A stretch of DNA of 64,000 nucleotides from an uncultured Alistipes sp. (GTDB lineage Bacteria; Bacteroidota; Bacteroidia; Bacteroidales; Rikenellaceae), in the NCBI GenBank assembly GCA_944321945.1, contig CALUNE010000007.1, positions 37,055 through 101,054 on the forward strand, read 5' to 3'. The position numbers were made by a program, and so were the translations under genes. Positions within the stretch are counted from its first letter, which is position 1, and every line of letters starts with the position of its first letter. Of the stretch, positions 27,461 through 36,890 are shown piece by piece. The notes beneath the pieces are model-generated. The model saw only the letters and a list, made by a program, of their open reading frames with translations, searched no databases and was not told the DNA's origin.

Positions 27461-29131
27461 TCAGGATTTCTCGGCCGTCGGACGGTCCGACGGCTTTCCG
27501 TTCGAGGAATTCTTGTTGTATAGGAAGCGCTTGATCTTCTGCGTCGGCGTCTTGACGAACTCCTCCTTCTCCTCGACCACCTCCGAAATACGCGAGAAAC
27601 GGTTCACCTTCGCATTGACGAACTCCATGATCTCCTTTTTGAGCTGTTCGGTCTTGGCCTCGAGAGCCTCTTTTTTCGTCGTCCACTCCTCGCGCCAGTC
27701 ATCGATCATCGCATCGATCTGCTCGCGGTTGAAATGAACCAGAGCGATCAGACGACCCTCGTGTTCAGTCACGATCGAATCGGCAATGCAGACGTGCGAA
27801 TTCAACACGCTTTCGATGTCTTCGGGATAGATGTTCTCGCCGCCCGGACCGACAATCATGTTTTTGAGACGGCCCTTGATGTAAAGCCAGCCGTCCTTGT
27901 CGAACTCGCCGAGATCCCCCGTACGGAACCATCCGTCCGGCGTGAAGGCTTCGCGCGTGGCCTCGGGGTTTTTGAAGTACCCCAGCATGATGCTCGGCGT
28001 CAGAGCCACGATCTCCCCCTGACGGGTTTCGGGATTGACGTTTTCCAATCGCAGCTGTACGCCCGGAGCCTGAGGCCCGGTGGAACCGAGACGCACCTGC
28101 GAAGGCGCCGCGCCGGCCAGCAGCGGAGCCGTTTCGGTCAGGCCGTACCCGATGGCATAGGGGACACGCGATTCGAGCAGGAAACGCTCGGCACCGTTGT
28201 CGAGTTTCGAACCGCCGATGCCGAGGAAGCGCAGCCGTCCGCCGAAGACCTTCATCAGCTTCTTGCCGGCCATGCGGTTGAGACGTCGGCGCAGGAAGCC
28301 CACGCGGTAGAGTGTCCGCCAGAAGCCGTTGGAGTTGAACTTGGCAAGGACCTGATGGCGGTAAATCTTCTCGATGACCAGCGGCACGATGAGCATCACC
28401 GTGGGGCGGACACTCCGCAGGGCCGGCATCAGGACCGAGGCTGTGGGCGGCCGATCAAGATAGACGACCCGCGCCCCCTCGGAGAAGGGATAGATCATAC
28501 CGATCGAACACTCGTAGGTGTGCGACAGGGGCAGCACCGAAAGGAACGTATCGTCTCCATGCACGGGGAAAATGGCGGTCGAGAGGTCGATCTGCTTGCA
28601 CAGCGCCTTGTGAGTCAGCATCACGCCCTTGGGCTTGGAGGTGGTGCCCGACGTATAGATGATGACGGCCAGATCGTCGGGCCGGGGGATACCGGTAGCA
28701 CCCGCTTCACGGACGTGCTGGGCGATGACGCCGAGGTTTTTCGTACGGACCACGACATTCAGACGGTCGATGGTCTTTCGGGAGAGTTTCGTGAAGAGGC
28801 GGTCGGAAACCAGCAGGGCCTTGGCCTCGGAGTGTTCGATGATCATGTCAAGCTCCTCGCCCGAGAAGTCGGGAAGGATCGGCACGGCGACCATGCCGGC
28901 CGAAGTGACGGCGAAGTAGCAGATTCCCCAGTTGGGCATGTTGCTGCTCAACAGGGCCACCTTGTCGCCGGGGCGGAGCCCCGACGTGGTCAGGATCTCC
29001 TGCACGCGCGCAATACGACGACCCGCTTCGGCGTAAGTCACATCCTCGCCGTCGAACATCGAATAAGCGATCCGCGAGGCGAACTTTTCCACGCTGTTGC
29101 GGACCAGTTCGTACAGAGTGTTGATAATCAT
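27461..29131 (-). CDS. AMP-forming long-chain acyl-CoA synthetase
   Basis: A 556-residue adenylate-forming enzyme. The ATP-binding motif is IIYTSGTTSKPKGVMLTH (~180); GYGLTETAPL (~340) and the hinge segment GWFRTGDLGEFDKDGWLYIKGRLKNMIVGPGGENIYPEDIE follow. It should activate fatty acids for phospholipid synthesis or degradation. Sequence is closest in pattern to FadD15-like enzymes, but chain-length specificity cannot be read. It is divergent from queG. Confidence 0.92.
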   Translation of the reverse strand: MIINTLYELVRNSVEKFASRIAYSMFDGEDVTYAEAGRRIARVQEILTTSGLRPGDKVALLSSNMPNWGICYFAVTSAGMVAVPILPDFSGEELDMIIEHSEAKALLVSDRLFTKLSRKTIDRLNVVVRTKNLGVIAQHVREAGATGIPRPDDLAVIIYTSGTTSKPKGVMLTHKALCKQIDLSTAIFPVHGDDTFLSVLPLSHTYECSIGMIYPFSEGARVVYLDRPPTASVLMPALRSVRPTVMLIVPLVIEKIYRHQVLAKFNSNGFWRTLYRVGFLRRRLNRMAGKKLMKVFGGRLRFLGIGGSKLDNGAERFLLESRVPYAIGYGLTETAPLLAGAAPSQVRLGSTGPQAPGVQLRLENVNPETRQGEIVALTPSIMLGYFKNPEATREAFTPDGWFRTGDLGEFDKDGWLYIKGRLKNMIVGPGGENIYPEDIESVLNSHVCIADSIVTEHEGRLIALVHFNREQIDAMIDDWREEWTTKKEALEAKTEQLKKEIMEFVNAKVNRFSRISEVVEEKEEFVKTPTQKIKRFLYNKNSSNGKPSDRPTAEKS

Positions 29132-29204
29132 GACGTATTTTTGTTATCCGTTAAAGGAACGCAATATTACGGGGCTAAATTACGAATTTCCAGCCAAAAA
29201 ATAC

Positions 29205-29212
29205 TATTTTTG
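29205..29212 (+). promoter_or_regulatory. Promoter -7 element of queG
   Basis: TATTTTTG, a perfect TAnnTTTG, 15 bases before the queG ATG. The leader would be very short. No -33 TTTG is clear. Confidence 0.6.
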
Positions 29213-29227
29213 GCATAAAATATCAAC

Positions 29228-30139
29228 ATGCTCGACCATTCGTACATCAAAAAGCTCGCCGAAGAGGTTGGATTCGATCTTTGCGGTCTGGCGCCGTGTC
29301 ATCACCTGGAGGAGGCGGAGGTTCGGTTCCGCGAATGGATCGCCCGCGGATACCAGTCGTCGCTGGGCTATCTCGAGCGTCATACGGAGAAGCGTTTCGA
29401 TCCGCGGCTGCTGGTCGAGGGGGCCCGTACGGCCGTCGTCTGCGCCGTAGGATACAAGAACCGGATGAGTGACGGATACCCCGCCGGACACTGCACGAAG
29501 GTGGCCTCGTATGCCTGTGCCGAGGACTACCACACCTCGGTGCGGAAGATGCTCCAACAGATGCTCGACACGCTGCGCAGCGAGTACCCCACGCTGCGGG
29601 GACGGGCCTTCGTCGATACGGCGCCACTGACCGAGAAACTCCTGGCCCGCGAAGCCGGTCTGGGATGGATCGGGCGGCAGTCGCTGCTGGTGACCCCGAC
29701 GCTGGGCAGCTACCTCGTGCTGGGCGAACTGATCCTCACCGACGAGGCCGACCGCTACGACCGTCCGTTCGCGGAGTCCCGCTGCGGCACCTGCCGGGCC
29801 TGCGTCGAGGGCTGCCCAACGGGAGCCGTGATGCCCGGCCGGGGAATCGACACCGCGCGCTGCATCTCGTGCCACACCATCGAGCGGGAACCCGCCGCCA
29901 CGATCGATCTCGACGGCTGGATCTTCGGGTGCGACGCCTGCCAGAGCTGCTGTCCGTGGAACCGCCGCGCCCCGCAGCATCGCAACCGGGCCTTCGATCC
30001 GGTGTTCGATCCGCTCGGAATGGATGCCGCGGCGTGGTTCAGGCTCGACGAGGCGGAATTCGAACGGCTGTGCGGACGCACGCCCCTCACCCGCAGCGGC
30101 CTGGAGCGTATCCGCGGCAATATCGTCCGGGAGGAATGA
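29228..30139 (+). CDS. queG: Epoxyqueuosine reductase
   Basis: A 303-residue cobalamin-dependent iron-sulfur enzyme that makes the last step of queuosine in tRNA. The two [4Fe-4S] clusters are marked by CGTCRACVEGCPTGA (~187) and CISCHT plus CDACQSCCPWN (~220-245). The N-terminal domain includes RTAVVCAVGYKN and GLGWIGRQSLLVTPTLGSYLVLGEL, typical of QueG. It is shorter than the E. coli enzyme (which has a C-terminal extension) but complete in motifs. No other queuosine gene is nearby. Confidence 0.95.
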   Translation: MLDHSYIKKLAEEVGFDLCGLAPCHHLEEAEVRFREWIARGYQSSLGYLERHTEKRFDPRLLVEGARTAVVCAVGYKNRMSDGYPAGHCTKVASYACAEDYHTSVRKMLQQMLDTLRSEYPTLRGRAFVDTAPLTEKLLAREAGLGWIGRQSLLVTPTLGSYLVLGELILTDEADRYDRPFAESRCGTCRACVEGCPTGAVMPGRGIDTARCISCHTIEREPAATIDLDGWIFGCDACQSCCPWNRRAPQHRNRAFDPVFDPLGMDAAAWFRLDEAEFERLCGRTPLTRSGLERIRGNIVREE

Positions 30140-30419
30140 TCCGCCGGAACGCCCTCGGCCGTGCACCCCGATCCGCAGAGGCCCGAAACCCGGCCGACGA
30201 CAAAAGCCCCGCAGCCAACAAATCCCCCAAAGACGACGGAAGCCCCGGAGACGAACCAGGTCCCCGAGGCTTGATAGACGATGAAACCCGACCGGGCCGG
30301 CCGGCTGAAGGAGCGGTGCGGCACGCCGTCGGTCTCGCGGCCGAACGCCCGGTCACGAAGCCCGTACGGCTTCCGGCGGTGCAAGAGCCCCCGCGCACCG
30401 CAAGCAGCCATAACGACGG
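30140..30419. other. Convergent intergenic stretch with no recognised feature
   Basis: About 280 bases between queG and the end of the fimbrillin-like gene. Open frames exist on both strands but resemble GC-biased noise; no terminator with a T run was found. Confidence 0.5.
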
Positions 30420-32792
30420 TCACTCACGCTGGCAGCGCACCGGAAGTCCGAAACCCCGCGGATCGGAGTAGCATTCGTAGACCGTAGCCGAGGTCAGTCC
30501 GAAGGTCCAGGCCCCGAACGAATCGGACGTTGCGGGCGAACTGGTCCAGTAATAGCCCGACTGCGAGAAGAAAAAGACCCCCAGCTCGTCATACCGATAG
30601 CCGACCCCCGGATAATAGGTCGTTGCCGAACCGTCGTAGAGGAAGTTCCAACCCTGGACGAACGATCCCGAGACCCCGGTCGTGCCGCTCGAAACCGATG
30701 CCGTAGCCCCCGTCTGCGTGAAGCCGCTGAAGACGTACGGATGGGGCATCTTCCAGCCCGGCGGGCAGGGATCGAACAGCGTCTTGGTGGTCTGTGCCCC
30801 GACGGTCGTACCGTTCGGATTGCCCCACAGCGAATTGTTGCGATACTGGTCGGTCGTTCCCTGTCCGCCGCCCCAGTACCAGTCGTAGGAGGAGCCTGTG
30901 GTGGTGGCGATGAAGGTGTCGGGATGGGCCGTGGCATACCACGTATTGCCCGTATAGCCGGCATACTGCCCGGGGGATCCCGTCGCCTGCACGGCCGTCC
31001 ATTCCGAAAGATAGTTGTAGGGATTGTTGTCGGCATCGTAGACCACGTCGCCCCACGGGAAGGGGTCCTTGCGCCCCCACTGGTAGAGCGGTGCCCGGAA
31101 CGATCGCGCGTAGGGCCCGTCCTCGTTGTAGATGGCCCCCAGATTGCGGTCCATCATCTGGGCCGAGCCTGCGCCGTAGGCCGTTTCGTAGGTCGAATAC
31201 ATCGTATAGGTCTCGGCTGCGGCCTGCAGCTGTTCGTTGGTCTGATCCGTCACCCAGATGTGCCAGCTCCAGAGTGCCTCATCGGACTGGGCGTCGGCAT
31301 AGAGGCCGATCACGGCATTGCCGCCCAGGGCGGTGGGACGTTCGGTCAGCGTGAAGGAGATCCGGCCGTCGGCCCAGACGACGCTCCCCGGTTCGATCAG
31401 CCACGGCTGGCTCTGCCACAGCAGCTTCGCATAGCCTCCGCCCGAGAGATCGGCCGACAGCGTACGCCCTTCGTAACGCTGGACAGCCTGCTGGAGATCG
31501 TCGGTGATGACGCCGTTCCCGGCCACCGTGGCATCGAACGAATAGCTCTGCGACGGCACCGAAACCACATAGCAGTTGGCCGTCTCGGAGGTCGGCGAAA
31601 GGTCGACCGTGGGACCTGCCGCCGTTCCGGTCGAGACCTCCTCGGTGAGAACCAGCATCTGCGCCGCCGAAATGACCGGTCCCGAGCGCGTATAGGTGGC
31701 CGTATAGCCGTCCGTGGTGCTGACCACGGCGTAGACCTGGCCGCCGCCCAGCGAATAGTCCGCCGGATTGACCGTCAGATAGGCCGTCACGGTCTCGGAG
31801 CCCAGCACGGGCGGACGGGTGAAGGTCAGCCCGCAATAACCGATCTGCGCCGCTCCGCCCGCATAGGTGGCCGTGGCCGGCACGGAGGCCGTGAGATCGA
31901 ACGTGAAGCTGCCGGTCATGTTGGCCGTGCCGGAGACCGTGCCCGACGAGGAGACCGTGGCGGCATCCGTACCGAAGAGCGTTATCGATTCGACGCTCTT
32001 GCCGGCCATGGTTCCCGACCCCGTCAGGTCGACCTCGATCACCGCAAAGGCGTGGCTGAAGGTGAGTGCCGGAAAGGCATCCGCCGTTCCGGCAACGGCC
32101 CCGGCCACCAGGAAGTCATAATCGCCCAGGTGGGAGGTATCGCCCGAGGCGGCCTGGATCTGCTGCGAGGCCAGCTGAAAGGAGAGGCTCGACGCCGAGG
32201 TCACCGAAGACGAATAGGGGTAATAGGCGTAGAGCGTCCAGGAGGAGGAACTCTCGTCGAGGGTGATCTCCCCGCTGAAGGTCCCCCCCGCGGACGGAGA
32301 CGATCCCTCGAAGACAAACGGTGCATTGGTCGTCGTAAAGGTGGTGCCGCTGGTAACGAAGACGCCGATCGTATCACCCGGGCTCCAGAGCATGTTGTAG
32401 CCGTCGTCGGCCAGCTGGGTGCGGGTCGCAGGGGTAGCCGCCCGGGTCCGCGTGGCGGGAGTGGCCGCCTCGACCCGGAAGCGGCGGGTGACAAGGTGCC
32501 GCGTTTCATCCGATGTTGTCGCAGTGGGGTCCGAAGTGCAACCGGCCAGCGTTCCGGCCGCAACAAGGGCCAATAATCCGGCCGCAAACCGGCCGAAGAG
32601 CGACCGTGTGCCGATCCGTGTGCCGACAGGCCTCAACGCGGCATCCGACGGCACGAGACACTCCCCGACCTTTCCGGCCGGTGACGTGAAGTGCTCCGGG
32701 ATCGCGACGATGCTCTGCAGCCTCGTCACGGGGCGTTTTCTGGTCGCGGCGGAGGCCATTGCCGCGGCGCCCTGCATCCGATTCTGTTTCAT
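30420..32792 (-). CDS. Fimbrillin-like / FISUMP-domain lipoprotein
   Basis: A 790-residue surface protein from the ATG at 32792. A lipoprotein signal (FAAGLLALVAAGTLAGC, Cys ~85) is preceded by an unusually long ~65-residue polar segment. The mature N-terminal region (LWSPGDTIGVFVTSG..., YAYYPYSSS) matches fimbrillin-type Mfa1/FimA relatives; the C-terminal ~220 residues are a FISUMP domain (MMDRNLGAIYNE, LYQWGRKDPFP, DPCPPGWKMP, YYWTSSP, GFGLPVRCQRE). Its ATG overlaps the stop of the preceding 40-residue peptide gene (ATGA). A GTG at 32654 would give a shorter, more normal signal peptide. Probably exported as a pilin- or adhesin-like lipoprotein. Confidence 0.8.
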   Translation of the reverse strand: MKQNRMQGAAAMASAATRKRPVTRLQSIVAIPEHFTSPAGKVGECLVPSDAALRPVGTRIGTRSLFGRFAAGLLALVAAGTLAGCTSDPTATTSDETRHLVTRRFRVEAATPATRTRAATPATRTQLADDGYNMLWSPGDTIGVFVTSGTTFTTTNAPFVFEGSSPSAGGTFSGEITLDESSSSWTLYAYYPYSSSVTSASSLSFQLASQQIQAASGDTSHLGDYDFLVAGAVAGTADAFPALTFSHAFAVIEVDLTGSGTMAGKSVESITLFGTDAATVSSSGTVSGTANMTGSFTFDLTASVPATATYAGGAAQIGYCGLTFTRPPVLGSETVTAYLTVNPADYSLGGGQVYAVVSTTDGYTATYTRSGPVISAAQMLVLTEEVSTGTAAGPTVDLSPTSETANCYVVSVPSQSYSFDATVAGNGVITDDLQQAVQRYEGRTLSADLSGGGYAKLLWQSQPWLIEPGSVVWADGRISFTLTERPTALGGNAVIGLYADAQSDEALWSWHIWVTDQTNEQLQAAAETYTMYSTYETAYGAGSAQMMDRNLGAIYNEDGPYARSFRAPLYQWGRKDPFPWGDVVYDADNNPYNYLSEWTAVQATGSPGQYAGYTGNTWYATAHPDTFIATTTGSSYDWYWGGGQGTTDQYRNNSLWGNPNGTTVGAQTTKTLFDPCPPGWKMPHPYVFSGFTQTGATASVSSGTTGVSGSFVQGWNFLYDGSATTYYPGVGYRYDELGVFFFSQSGYYWTSSPATSDSFGAWTFGLTSATVYECYSDPRGFGLPVRCQRE

Positions 32793-32911
32793 GACCACTC
32801 CTCCCGATCGAAACCTTCGATCTCTCCGTCGACCTCCGAGACGGCGAATCCGCGTTCAACGCAGACCTCCAGCACCTCGATCTCCGGGCTTTCATACGTT
32901 TGCTTTTCCAT
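32789..32911 (-). CDS. Short acidic peptide coupled to the fimbrillin-like gene
   Basis: A 40-residue peptide (MEKQTYESPEIEVLEVCVER at the start, then GFAVSEVDGEIEGFDREEWS). The pattern Y-x-x-P-x-x-E-V-x-x-V followed by an acidic tail recurs in short Bacteroidota proteins near surface lipoprotein genes. It has no signal peptide. Its stop codon overlaps the next ATG (ATGA), so translation of the two is probably coupled. The longer frame to 32980 adds residues unlike this family. Function unknown. Confidence 0.7.
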   Translation of the reverse strand: MEKQTYESPEIEVLEVCVERGFAVSEVDGEIEGFDREEWS

Positions 32912-32977
32912 GCTGTTCGATTCAATAACGTCCAGGGATACCTGCACATATCGTACCGAAGCCCGAAACACCCGGCA

Positions 32978-33011
32978 CAAAAAAATTCCTGCCGCTGTTG
33001 CGGCAGGAATT
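32978..33011 (-). terminator. Terminator of the TPR protein gene
   Basis: AATTCCTGCCGC (32984-32995) pairs perfectly with GCGGCAGGAATT (33000-33011). The plus-strand A run becomes a T run on the minus strand just after the hairpin. Confidence 0.85.
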
Positions 33012-33058
33012 CGCTCTTCGGGAGCAATCCGCGCTCCCGTCCGGAATCGCCCGGACGT

Positions 33059-33997
33059 CTATTTCTGAAGCTCGGTGAGCGCCGTCTTGGCATTTTCGGC
33101 AGCCGCACCGGCCGTCACCTTCTGGAAAGCAGCAATGGCCTGAGCCTTCATCTCCTTGGCGTTGTAGGCGGCACCCAGCAGGTAGTACATCAGGCTGCGG
33201 TCCTCCTCCTCGGTCTGCGCATCGGCGGCAGCCTGACCCAGTTCGATCACCTTGTCGTAATCCTTCTTGTTGGCATAGGCCTGCAGGCGCACGTTCTGGA
33301 ACAGGGCGCTTGCGGGATTCTTCTCGAGCTGAGCGTCGGCCAGCGTGATGATGCCGTCGAAGTCACCGGCGGTCTGCATCTCGGCCACCTTGTTGTTCGT
33401 ATAGAGAGCCATCATCTCCTTGGCCTTGGCCACATCCTCGGCATATTTCGGGTGGGTCTTGGCGGCAATGGCCTCGTAGATGTCCATACCCTTCTCATAT
33501 TCGCCCATCTCGCAGTAGCTCATGGCCAGGTTCAGGGCCATGGCCGTATTGTCGGGATCGGCCTTGTAACCCTTCTCGAAGATGCCGGCTGCGGTCACAT
33601 AGTCCTTGTTGTTGAAGGCATCGCCGCCCTGCAGCTGGTAGATCTTGGCCACCCAGCCGTTCGATTTGGCCATCTGCGACATGTCGCCGTAAAGTTCGGC
33701 CAGTTCGGCCGATTTCGAGAAGTTCTTCAGCGCCTCGTCGTAGTTCTTGGCCTTGATGGCGGCACCACCCAGGTAGTAGTAGCATTTGGGAAGCGTCGAT
33801 TTTGCGGTGGCGACCTGCGTGGCAACCTCTTCGTTGTCGATACCCAGATCAATCACCTGCTCGAACTTGGCGGCGGCACCGGCGAAATCCTTGGCATTGA
33901 ATGCGGCACCGGCTTCGTTGTAGATTGCCGTAACATCCTGGGCCGAAAGCGACACGGCCGCCATCAGCGCAAGGGCCGAAACAAAAATCTTTTTCAT
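33059..33997 (-). CDS. Secreted tetratricopeptide-repeat protein
   Basis: A 312-residue protein with a signal peptide (MKKIFVSALALMAAVSLSAQ) and no lipobox, so periplasmic or outer-membrane associated. Repeated helical TPR units are visible (YNEAGAAFNAKDFAGAAAKFEQVI, NYDEALKNFSKSAELAELYG, KDYVTAAGIFEKGYKADPDNTAMALNLAMSYCEMGEYEKGMDIYEAI, YYLLGAAYNAKEMKAQAIAAFQKV). Such proteins scaffold protein complexes; no partner is evident. Base composition is less GC-rich in third positions than neighbours, consistent with high expression. It has a strong promoter far upstream, giving a ~340-base leader. Confidence 0.88.
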   Translation of the reverse strand: MKKIFVSALALMAAVSLSAQDVTAIYNEAGAAFNAKDFAGAAAKFEQVIDLGIDNEEVATQVATAKSTLPKCYYYLGGAAIKAKNYDEALKNFSKSAELAELYGDMSQMAKSNGWVAKIYQLQGGDAFNNKDYVTAAGIFEKGYKADPDNTAMALNLAMSYCEMGEYEKGMDIYEAIAAKTHPKYAEDVAKAKEMMALYTNNKVAEMQTAGDFDGIITLADAQLEKNPASALFQNVRLQAYANKKDYDKVIELGQAAADAQTEEEDRSLMYYLLGAAYNAKEMKAQAIAAFQKVTAGAAAENAKTALTELQK

Positions 33998-34378
33998 GGT
34001 TTTCTATCGTTTTATGTTGTTGAGTTTTTTGAGGTTCCGTATTCCGCCTTCGCGGATCCATTGTTTGCCTGTACGGCACCGTATCATCTTTTTTCCGGAG
34101 TTCGTGCCACGCGTCATCGTTCTGCGGTTCGCGGGTCACTGCATCCGCAGTCCCAGCACCCGCAACTCCCCGACGTCCGATCCGTTCCCGGGCTCCCGTT
34201 CTGCACGGAATCCATTCTGCAACCCGTGCGGTCGTTGCGTTGCCGACACCCTTACGGTTCAAAGAGGCCGGCACCCGACCCGTTTCCCCGGTAGAATCCC
34301 TTCCGCAACGGTCTTCCGGCTCTCCGCACAGGATACGTTGGGGACAAAAATACAAAAAAAATTCCTCTTTTGCCAAAT
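33998..34378 (-). other. Long untranslated leader of the TPR gene, or an unannotated RNA
   Basis: About 340 bases lie between the likely start of transcription (near 34338) and the TPR ATG. No convincing protein frame was found on either strand. Local complementarity exists, for example GTTGCG with CGCAAC in the first 150 bases of the transcript, but no known RNA family was recognised. Confidence 0.5.
34345..34377 (-). promoter_or_regulatory. Sigma-ABfr promoter of the TPR gene
   Basis: On the minus strand TTTG (34377-34374), a 21-base spacer and TATTTTTG (34352-34345). Both boxes are perfect and directly follow the tadA stop. Confidence 0.75.
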
Positions 34379-34825
34379 CTAATTCCGCAATGATGCGAAA
34401 AAAGAGGTCATCAACTCCTCGCATTCGCCGGCCAAAACACCGCTCGTCACCTCGGTTTTGGGGTGAAAAACCTGTTCGGCATAGCGGCGAAAGCCCCGTT
34501 TCGGATCATCGGCGCCCCATACGACACGTCCGATCTGAGCCCATCCGATCGCCCCGGCACACATGATACACGGCTCGACGGTGACATACAACGTACATTT
34601 GTTCAGATACTTGCCTCCGAGCGTCGAAGCCGCGGCCGTCAGAGCCTGCATCTCGGCATGGGCCGTCGGGTCGGACAGCGTCTCGACCAGATTATGCCCG
34701 CGGCCAACCACCGCACCCTGGCTGACAACTACCGCCCCGATGGGGACCTCCTGCTCTTCCAACGCTTTTCGGGCCTCGTTTAGTGCGAGACGCATGAATT
34801 TTTCGTCGATCTGCCGCTGTTCCAT
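34379..34825 (-). CDS. tadA: tRNA-specific adenosine deaminase
   Basis: A 148-residue zinc deaminase that converts adenosine 34 to inosine in tRNA-Arg. The zinc and catalytic motif is HAEMQAL (~55) with PCIMCAGA (~85) supplying the two cysteines. The start [10 protein letters not shown] at 34825 matches TadA proteins; the longer frame upstream would add an unrelated 40 residues. It is divergent from aspS. Confidence 0.93.
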   Translation of the reverse strand: MEQRQIDEKFMRLALNEARKALEEQEVPIGAVVVSQGAVVGRGHNLVETLSDPTAHAEMQALTAAASTLGGKYLNKCTLYVTVEPCIMCAGAIGWAQIGRVVWGADDPKRGFRRYAEQVFHPKTEVTSGVLAGECEELMTSFFASLRN

Positions 34826-34952
34826 GTCGATTTTTCTGCAAAAAACGCGATTTTTTCCCGTATTTGCAAATCCGCAGCCCCGACCGCCGAAACGGTTCCA
34901 AGTCCAAAACTCTTTTTTTCGATCAGCCCGACTTTTTATCCGCAAAAGTTAT

Positions 34953-34960
34953 TACCTTTG
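34953..34960 (+). promoter_or_regulatory. Promoter -7 element of aspS
   Basis: TACCTTTG, a perfect TAnnTTTG, 61 bases before the aspS ATG in AT-rich sequence. The -33 box is not clear. Confidence 0.6.
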
Positions 34961-35021
34961 TGGGTTCGTTCAAAGATACGGACACCATCGGACATACACG
35001 GACAAACAAACCTATACGTCA

Positions 35022-36785
35022 ATGTACAGAACTCATACCTGCGGGTGCCTCCGGGCCTGCAACGTCCACGAAACCGTCACCCTGGCCGGGTGGGTGCAGA
35101 AAGTCAGAAACCTCGGCGCCATGACCTTCATCGACCTGCGCGACCGCTACGGCCTGACGCAGATCGTCGTCGAGGAACACTCGCCGGCCGAAGCCCGCGA
35201 AACGGCCTCGCGCATCGGCCGCGAATGGGTCATCCAGGTCGAGGGCGAAGTTGTCGAGCGCCAGTCGAAAAACCCCAAGATGGCCACCGGTGACATCGAA
35301 GTCTCGGCCCGCCGCATCAACGTCCTGCATGAGGCCGAAGTGCCGCCCTTCACCATCGAAGAGGTCTCGGACGGCGGCGACGACCTGCGCATGAAGTACC
35401 GCTACCTCGACCTGCGCCGCCCGCCCCTGCAGCGCAACCTGATCCTGCGCCACAAGATGGCCCAGGAGATCCGCCGGTTCCTCTCCGACGAAGGGTTCCT
35501 CGAGATCGAAACCCCCTATCTGGTCGCCTCGACCCCCGAAGGCGCCCGCGACTTCGTCGTCCCGAGCCGCATGTCGCCCAACCAGTTCTACGCCCTGCCG
35601 CAGTCGCCGCAGATCCTCAAGCAGCTGCTGATGGTGGCCGGCTACGACAAGTACTTCCAGATCGTGCGCTGCTTCCGCGACGAGGACCTGCGCGCCGACC
35701 GTCAGCCCGAATTCACGCAGATCGACTGCGAGATGTCGTTCGTCGAGGAGGAGGACGTGCTGGAGGTCTTCGAACGCTGGGCCAAGCACATGTTCAAGAC
35801 CGTGCTGGGGATCGAATTCACCGAGCCGCTGCGCCGCATGCCCTGGATCGAAGCCATGGAGAAGTACGGTTCGGACAAGCCCGACCTGCGCTTCGGCATG
35901 GAGTTCGCCGACCTGACCGACCTGGCCAAGGGCCACGGATTCTCGGTCTTCGACGATGCGGAATACATCACCGGATTCGCCGCCCCGGGCTGCGCAACCT
36001 ACACCCGCAAGCAGATCGACGCCCTCACGGAGTTCGTCAAACGACAGCAGATCGGCGCCAAGGGGCTCATCTGGATCCGCATGGAGGCCGAAGGCGGCGT
36101 GAAGTCGTCCGTCGACAAGTTCTACTCGCCCGACGAGGTGCGTGCCATGGCCGAACGCTGCGGCGCCAAGGCCGGAGACATGGTCTTCATCCTCTGCGGC
36201 AAGAAGTTCAAGGTGCTGACGCAACTCTGCGCCCTGCGTCTGGAGGTGGCCCAGCAACTGGGACTGCGCGATCCGAAGAAGTTCGCACCGCTGTGGGTGG
36301 TCGACTTCCCGTTGTTCGAGTGGGACGACGAGACGCAGCGCTTCTACGCCGTACACCACCCCTTCACCTCGCCCAAACCCGAGGACATCGAGTTCCTCGA
36401 CAGCGATCCGGGTCGCGTGCGGGCCAACGCCTACGACTTCGTCTGCAACGGTACCGAAATCGGCGGCGGCTCGATCCGTATCCACGATTCGAAACTGCAG
36501 GAGAAGATGTTCGAACTGCTGGGATTCACCCCCGAACAGGCTCAGGCCCGCTTCGGCTTCCTGATGAACGCCTTCAAGTACGGCGCACCCCCTCACGGAG
36601 GTCTGGCTTTCGGTTTCGACCGTCTGTGCGCCCTGTTCGGCGGCTCGGATTCGATCCGCGACTACATCGCCTTCCCGAAGAACAACGCCGGCCGCGACAT
36701 GATGCTCGATGCACCGAACTTCATCGACCAGTCGCAGCTCGACGAACTCTACCTCGCTCTGCGCAAGCCCGAGGCCGGCAAGTAG
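35022..36785 (+). CDS. aspS: Aspartyl-tRNA synthetase
   Basis: A 587-residue class IIb synthetase of the bacterial type. The OB-fold anticodon domain is residues ~1-110 ([26 protein letters not shown]), motif 2 is [19 protein letters not shown], the bacterial GAD insertion spans the middle, and motif 3 is [15 protein letters not shown]. The ATG at 35022 (MYRTHTCG) is the standard start. A terminator follows 20 bases after the stop. Confidence 0.97.
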   Translation: MYRTHTCGCLRACNVHETVTLAGWVQKVRNLGAMTFIDLRDRYGLTQIVVEEHSPAEARETASRIGREWVIQVEGEVVERQSKNPKMATGDIEVSARRINVLHEAEVPPFTIEEVSDGGDDLRMKYRYLDLRRPPLQRNLILRHKMAQEIRRFLSDEGFLEIETPYLVASTPEGARDFVVPSRMSPNQFYALPQSPQILKQLLMVAGYDKYFQIVRCFRDEDLRADRQPEFTQIDCEMSFVEEEDVLEVFERWAKHMFKTVLGIEFTEPLRRMPWIEAMEKYGSDKPDLRFGMEFADLTDLAKGHGFSVFDDAEYITGFAAPGCATYTRKQIDALTEFVKRQQIGAKGLIWIRMEAEGGVKSSVDKFYSPDEVRAMAERCGAKAGDMVFILCGKKFKVLTQLCALRLEVAQQLGLRDPKKFAPLWVVDFPLFEWDDETQRFYAVHHPFTSPKPEDIEFLDSDPGRVRANAYDFVCNGTEIGGGSIRIHDSKLQEKMFELLGFTPEQAQARFGFLMNAFKYGAPPHGGLAFGFDRLCALFGGSDSIRDYIAFPKNNAGRDMMLDAPNFIDQSQLDELYLALRKPEAGK

Positions 36786-36805
36786 CCGGTCGCGCGCCAT
36801 ACAAG

Positions 36806-36837
36806 AAAAACGGTCCGGAATCCCGGACCGTTTTTTT
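36806..36837 (+). terminator. Terminator after aspS
   Basis: AAAAACGGTCCGG pairs with CCGGACCGTTTTT around AATC, followed by more T. A strong intrinsic terminator that also shields the leftward DUF2752 gene. Confidence 0.9.
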
Positions 36838-36890
36838 ATGGGTTAGCGATTGACCGCCGACCGATTGTGTACCCCACCGGACGACACGGA

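Noticed and set aside
30140-30419. Open frames on both strands between queG and the fimbrillin-like gene.
   Set aside because: Arg/Pro/Ser-rich noise-like translations, overlapping queG, with no start context.
34240-34566. Plus-strand frames across the TPR leader and tadA.
   Set aside because: They run antisense to tadA and have no coding character.
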